From Ignavibacteriota bacterium (GTDB lineage Bacteria; Bacteroidota; Ignavibacteria; Tepidaquicellales; Tepidaquicellaceae), in assembly GCA_026390735.1 (NCBI GenBank), contig JAPLFJ010000007.1:1-64000 (forward strand): a DNA stretch of 64,000 nt. The letters are read 5' to 3'. The notes below the pieces were generated by a model, which was not told the origin of the DNA, did no database searches, and saw only the letters and a list, made by a program, of their open reading frames with translations. How positions within the stretch are numbered: position 1 is the first letter of the stretch; every line of letters begins with the position of its first letter. Positions 61,032-64,000 of the stretch are shown one piece after another. Made by a program: the position numbers and the translations under genes.

Positions 61032-63488
61032 ATGAAAAAATTAATTATTTCCTTCATGCTTCTTTTAGTTCCAGTGATAATTATTGCACAGGACCTTCGA
61101 ATACAAAACAATGTATATGACAGAGCAGAAGATAATATCCAAAACCGAAATTCATTAAAACGGGAAAGATGGTTCTATGAACAGAGAATGTATCCCAATA
61201 ATTTCATCCCCGATGGTGCTTATGAAAAAGCCGAAAATCAAAGAAATGAATTACGTTCATCAAATGGTTTTCAGTATGATAGATTAGTGTCCTGGCTTCC
61301 TTTGGGTCCGACTCCGGGAAATTATCCTAATTATGGTAACATTTCTTCAAGGATTACTACAGCTGTTTACGATCCGGTTAATCCGAACACAATATACATT
61401 GGGGCTGCATTTGGTGGTGTATGGAAATCTACAGATAGCGGACTTAACTGGACTGCTAAGACTGATAACGAAATATCTTTATCTTCCGGAGCGCTTGCCA
61501 TTGACCCTTCAAACAATAATATTATATATTACGGAACAGGTGAAGCTACTTACAGTTCTGCTTCATATTACGGAAGAGGTCTGCTTAAGTCAACTAACGG
61601 AGGCGATAACTGGACAAGTTACAGAAACGGTCTTCCTTCCGGCACTTATTTCTCGCGTTTAGTGATTCAGCCAGGTAATTCTTCTTATCTTCTTGCTGCA
61701 CTTGGTACAGGCGGACTTTATAAAAGTACTAACGCAGGCCTGAACTGGTCACAGGTTATCACAGGCAGATGCGATGATGTTGTATATTCTCCTGATGGTA
61801 CAAAAGCATACGTGACAGGCAGCGGAACAGGTTATATGATATCTGTTGACGGAGGTGTCATATTCACAACAGGCACTTTTCCAGTTGCAATGGGAACACG
61901 CAATCATATAGCAATCTGTAAATCTGCTCCTTTGATTCTATACGTTTCAAAATACAGTGGTTCTACTATATCTATCTATAAATCTACAGACGGTGGTTTG
62001 AATTTTTCTCAAGTATCTACTGGTTTTAATTTTAACGGTTCACAGGCATGGTACGATTTTTATATGCACGTAAATCCTTTTGACCCAGACTGCGCATACG
62101 TTGGAGCCGTTGATATTTTCAGGACAATTGACGGCGGAGTTTCATTCGCAAATATTACAAACAGTTATAATTTTGGAAATGTTCATGCAGACCAGCATAA
62201 TGTGACCTTTCATCCGACTGACACAAATAAAATGATTTGTGTCTGTGACGGGGGAATATGGATTTCATCCGACCGTGGGACTACGTGGATTAACCGGAAT
62301 GCAGGTCTGACTCTTACTCAATTTTACAGAATTGCTTCTGACCCAGGTAATCCGTCAAACATTGCAGGTGGAACTCAGGATAATGGTACTCAGATGACAT
62401 TCGGCACTTCCGAATGGTCTGCAGTATTTGGCGGTGACGGCGGGGAAGTATGTTTTAACCCAAAAAGTCCAAATTATGTACTTGGTGAAATGCAGAATAA
62501 TTTTATGATGCGTTCTGACGATGGAGGGTATTCATGGCATTCAGGAACAGGAGGACTTTTCGGAACTTCAGCTTTTGTTGCTCCGATTATTGCACATCCT
62601 GATTCATCCGGTATATTTTATACTGCTACCAGCAGTTTATTTAAGACTGTAAACAATGGTGCAAACTGGTCTTCAATATCTTCCGGCCTCGTTGGAGTTG
62701 TAAGGATACTGGCTATATCTAAATCCAATGCTAACGTAATTTTCGCCTCGATTGGAAGCGTGGTTTATAAATCTTCTAACAGGGGTTATACTTTTGATTC
62801 AACAAATACAGGTCTTCCAATAAAAACAGTCACAAGCATAAATGTGCACCCGGATTCTTCTGACGTTGCTATTGTTACGTATTCAGGATTCGGCGGCTCA
62901 AAAGTTTATAAAACCACAAACGGAGGAACATCGTGGTTTAGCATTCTCGGAAACTTACCTGATACTCCTGTTAACGACGGATTTATTTTCCATCCGGGAT
63001 TTTCTACGAGTGTTTATTATCTTGCAACTGATGTTGGGGTATATACTTCTACTAACTGGGGTGCTAACTGGACAGAAATTGCAGACGGACTTCCTAACAC
63101 CGTTGCAATGCACCTGGATTATAATAATCTAACAGGTAAACTCCGTGTTGGAACACACGGGCGCGGTGTCTATGAACTTTCTTCACCTTTAACTGGTATT
63201 TGCAATTATAGTAATTCCGTACCCACAAAATATTATCTTTCTCAGAATTACCCTAATCCTTTTAATCCGGTTACAAAAATATCTTTTGCAATAGAGAGGT
63301 CGGGTTTTGTAACTTTAAAAGTATATGATTGCATTGGCAAAGCAGTCTCAGAACTTGTAAATCAGTACATGAATGAGGGAAGATATGAATATACTTTTCG
63401 CGGGGATAAACTTAACAGTGGAGTTTATTTCTATAAATTGACTGCTGACGGATATTCCGAAACGAAACGAATGATGCTTATAAAGTAG
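61032..63488 (+). CDS. T9SS-sorted VPS10/BNR beta-propeller protein
   Basis: The 818-aa secreted protein has a signal peptide (ends IIIAQ), an Arg/Asn-rich leader (about 20-85), then about ten BNR repeats of the VYKSTNxGxNWxxx type (about 100-720: GVWKSTDSGLNW, LLKSTNGGDNW, GLYKSTNAGLNW, IWISSDRGTTW, LFKTVNNGANW, VYTSTNWGANW). That is enough for two propellers, as in VPS10/sortilin-like exo-acting proteins. A T9SS type A domain (about 740-818) ends it. Enzymatic residues of a glycosidase are not evident, so binding is as likely as hydrolysis. It is the last gene of the cluster. Confidence 0.88.
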   Translation: MKKLIISFMLLLVPVIIIAQDLRIQNNVYDRAEDNIQNRNSLKRERWFYEQRMYPNNFIPDGAYEKAENQRNELRSSNGFQYDRLVSWLPLGPTPGNYPNYGNISSRITTAVYDPVNPNTIYIGAAFGGVWKSTDSGLNWTAKTDNEISLSSGALAIDPSNNNIIYYGTGEATYSSASYYGRGLLKSTNGGDNWTSYRNGLPSGTYFSRLVIQPGNSSYLLAALGTGGLYKSTNAGLNWSQVITGRCDDVVYSPDGTKAYVTGSGTGYMISVDGGVIFTTGTFPVAMGTRNHIAICKSAPLILYVSKYSGSTISIYKSTDGGLNFSQVSTGFNFNGSQAWYDFYMHVNPFDPDCAYVGAVDIFRTIDGGVSFANITNSYNFGNVHADQHNVTFHPTDTNKMICVCDGGIWISSDRGTTWINRNAGLTLTQFYRIASDPGNPSNIAGGTQDNGTQMTFGTSEWSAVFGGDGGEVCFNPKSPNYVLGEMQNNFMMRSDDGGYSWHSGTGGLFGTSAFVAPIIAHPDSSGIFYTATSSLFKTVNNGANWSSISSGLVGVVRILAISKSNANVIFASIGSVVYKSSNRGYTFDSTNTGLPIKTVTSINVHPDSSDVAIVTYSGFGGSKVYKTTNGGTSWFSILGNLPDTPVNDGFIFHPGFSTSVYYLATDVGVYTSTNWGANWTEIADGLPNTVAMHLDYNNLTGKLRVGTHGRGVYELSSPLTGICNYSNSVPTKYYLSQNYPNPFNPVTKISFAIERSGFVTLKVYDCIGKAVSELVNQYMNEGRYEYTFRGDKLNSGVYFYKLTADGYSETKRMMLIK

Positions 63489-64000
63489 AAATATGTACTT
63501 GGATAAAATTGATGAAAAACACGGTTGAGGTTTGGTGAGAAAAATATAAGTTGCGGAGACTTCATTGAAATTGCATTTATTGCAGGTTCTATTATTGAGT
63601 TTTATCCAACATTAACCAAAACAGGAAGTAATTTCTGCTATATTCAGAACTGTGAAAGAAAAGAGTGCTAAAGTTCAAAGAAGCCAATTCCGGATGTCGG
63701 TTTCAGAAAAACTCAATTGTAAGATATAAAAGATATTAATTATAATGTCCATTATAATCTAATTAGTAACAGACAATCGAATAAGGATGAATAAGTAAGG
63801 ATTCAATTAATAGATTTCTCAAATGAGCAGATACATATAAAAGTGTATCTGCTTTTGTTTTTTATTTTGGGATGATTAATAATTTACTATTGACAATTAG
63901 AATAAAATTTATTAACTTTAATATGTGCAATAAAGGATCAGAAATGATAATATTTGTTTATTTAACATTATATTCAATATCTGTATAATCAATAATTTAT
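63489..64000. other. Intergenic tail, no convincing gene
   Basis: The last 512 bp hold one open stretch (about 63523-63672, possible TTG start) reading GDFIEIAFIAGSIIEFYP...CERKEC, which looks like the tail of some protein but has no recognised family, and a hairpin at 63826-63864. Beyond this, AT-rich DNA contains a TTGACA at 63890-63895 without a convincing -10 partner. Confidence 0.4.
63826..63864 (+). terminator. Rho-independent terminator
   Basis: AGCAGATACA (63826-63835) pairs perfectly with TGTATCTGCT (63844-63853) around an 8-nt loop, followed by a T-rich tract. It lies 340 bp past the last gene, so it either ends a long 3' tail or a separate short transcript. Confidence 0.85.

Noticed and set aside
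63890-63930. Sigma-70-type promoter (TTGACA) near the window end
   Set aside because: No acceptable -10 hexamer lies 16-18 bp downstream, and no gene start follows within the window.

Overview
The window is low-GC bacterial DNA that most resembles the Ignavibacteria/Kapabacteria side of the Bacteroidota-Chlorobi group. Seven intact secreted proteins and one frame-shifted one end in the type IX secretion (T9SS) type A sorting domain, with the NYPNPFNP-type motif and a C-terminal beta-sandwich ending in K. Most genes lack a clear Shine-Dalgarno sequence. No rRNA, tRNA, CRISPR array or transposase gene was recognised.

Region 1 (1-8.9 kb) is mostly housekeeping: a lipoprotein, an M28 peptidase overlapping tag, and a T9SS protein. 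A minus-strand run follows: 5'-nucleotidase, yggX-like, PP2C phosphatase, purE and cpcT-like.

Region 2 (9.0-20.9 kb) is a compact [NiFe]-hydrogenase island. A stand-alone sigma-54 activator is followed by two tandem palindromes 21 bp apart and a -24/-12 promoter. Then come a 65-aa leader protein, small subunit, large subunit and cytochrome b, then the maturation protease and a His-rich nickel-transporter-like protein. The full maturation set hypA-B-F-C-D-E runs convergently and overlaps the transporter gene by 4 bp. The small subunit carries the six-cysteine proximal-cluster signature of oxygen-tolerant group 1d enzymes. A good operon reading is sigma-54-controlled, oxygen-tolerant hydrogen uptake feeding electrons to quinone.

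Region 3 (21-28 kb) holds two tandem multi-PAS sensor kinases, the second a 1485-aa hybrid.

Region 4 (27.5-42.3 kb) is accessory DNA. It has two large T9SS proteins (one an endonuclease I), a DUF6266-like gene with five 11-bp iterons upstream, a stranded T9SS sorting-domain fragment, an oligopeptide-binding lipoprotein and a TPR-like protein. It is littered with an unusual mosaic repeat family made of heptamers (GGAGTAG, ATTAGGC, CAGAATT) and 9-mers (GACGCGGAT). Some heptamer arrays lie inside genes. In one T9SS gene the array coincides exactly with a frameshift that one extra heptamer would repair, which is a candidate phase-variation switch.

Region 5 (42.4-63.5 kb) starts with a TrmB-type regulator and its operator-like repeats. 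It continues with a co-directional surface/secretome cluster: FGE-like protein, short T9SS protein, subtilase, a 2978-aa beta-helix/FnIII/dockerin protein, a cohesin-like T9SS protein, a P-domain BNR protein and a ten-repeat BNR protein. The last 0.5 kb has no convincing gene.
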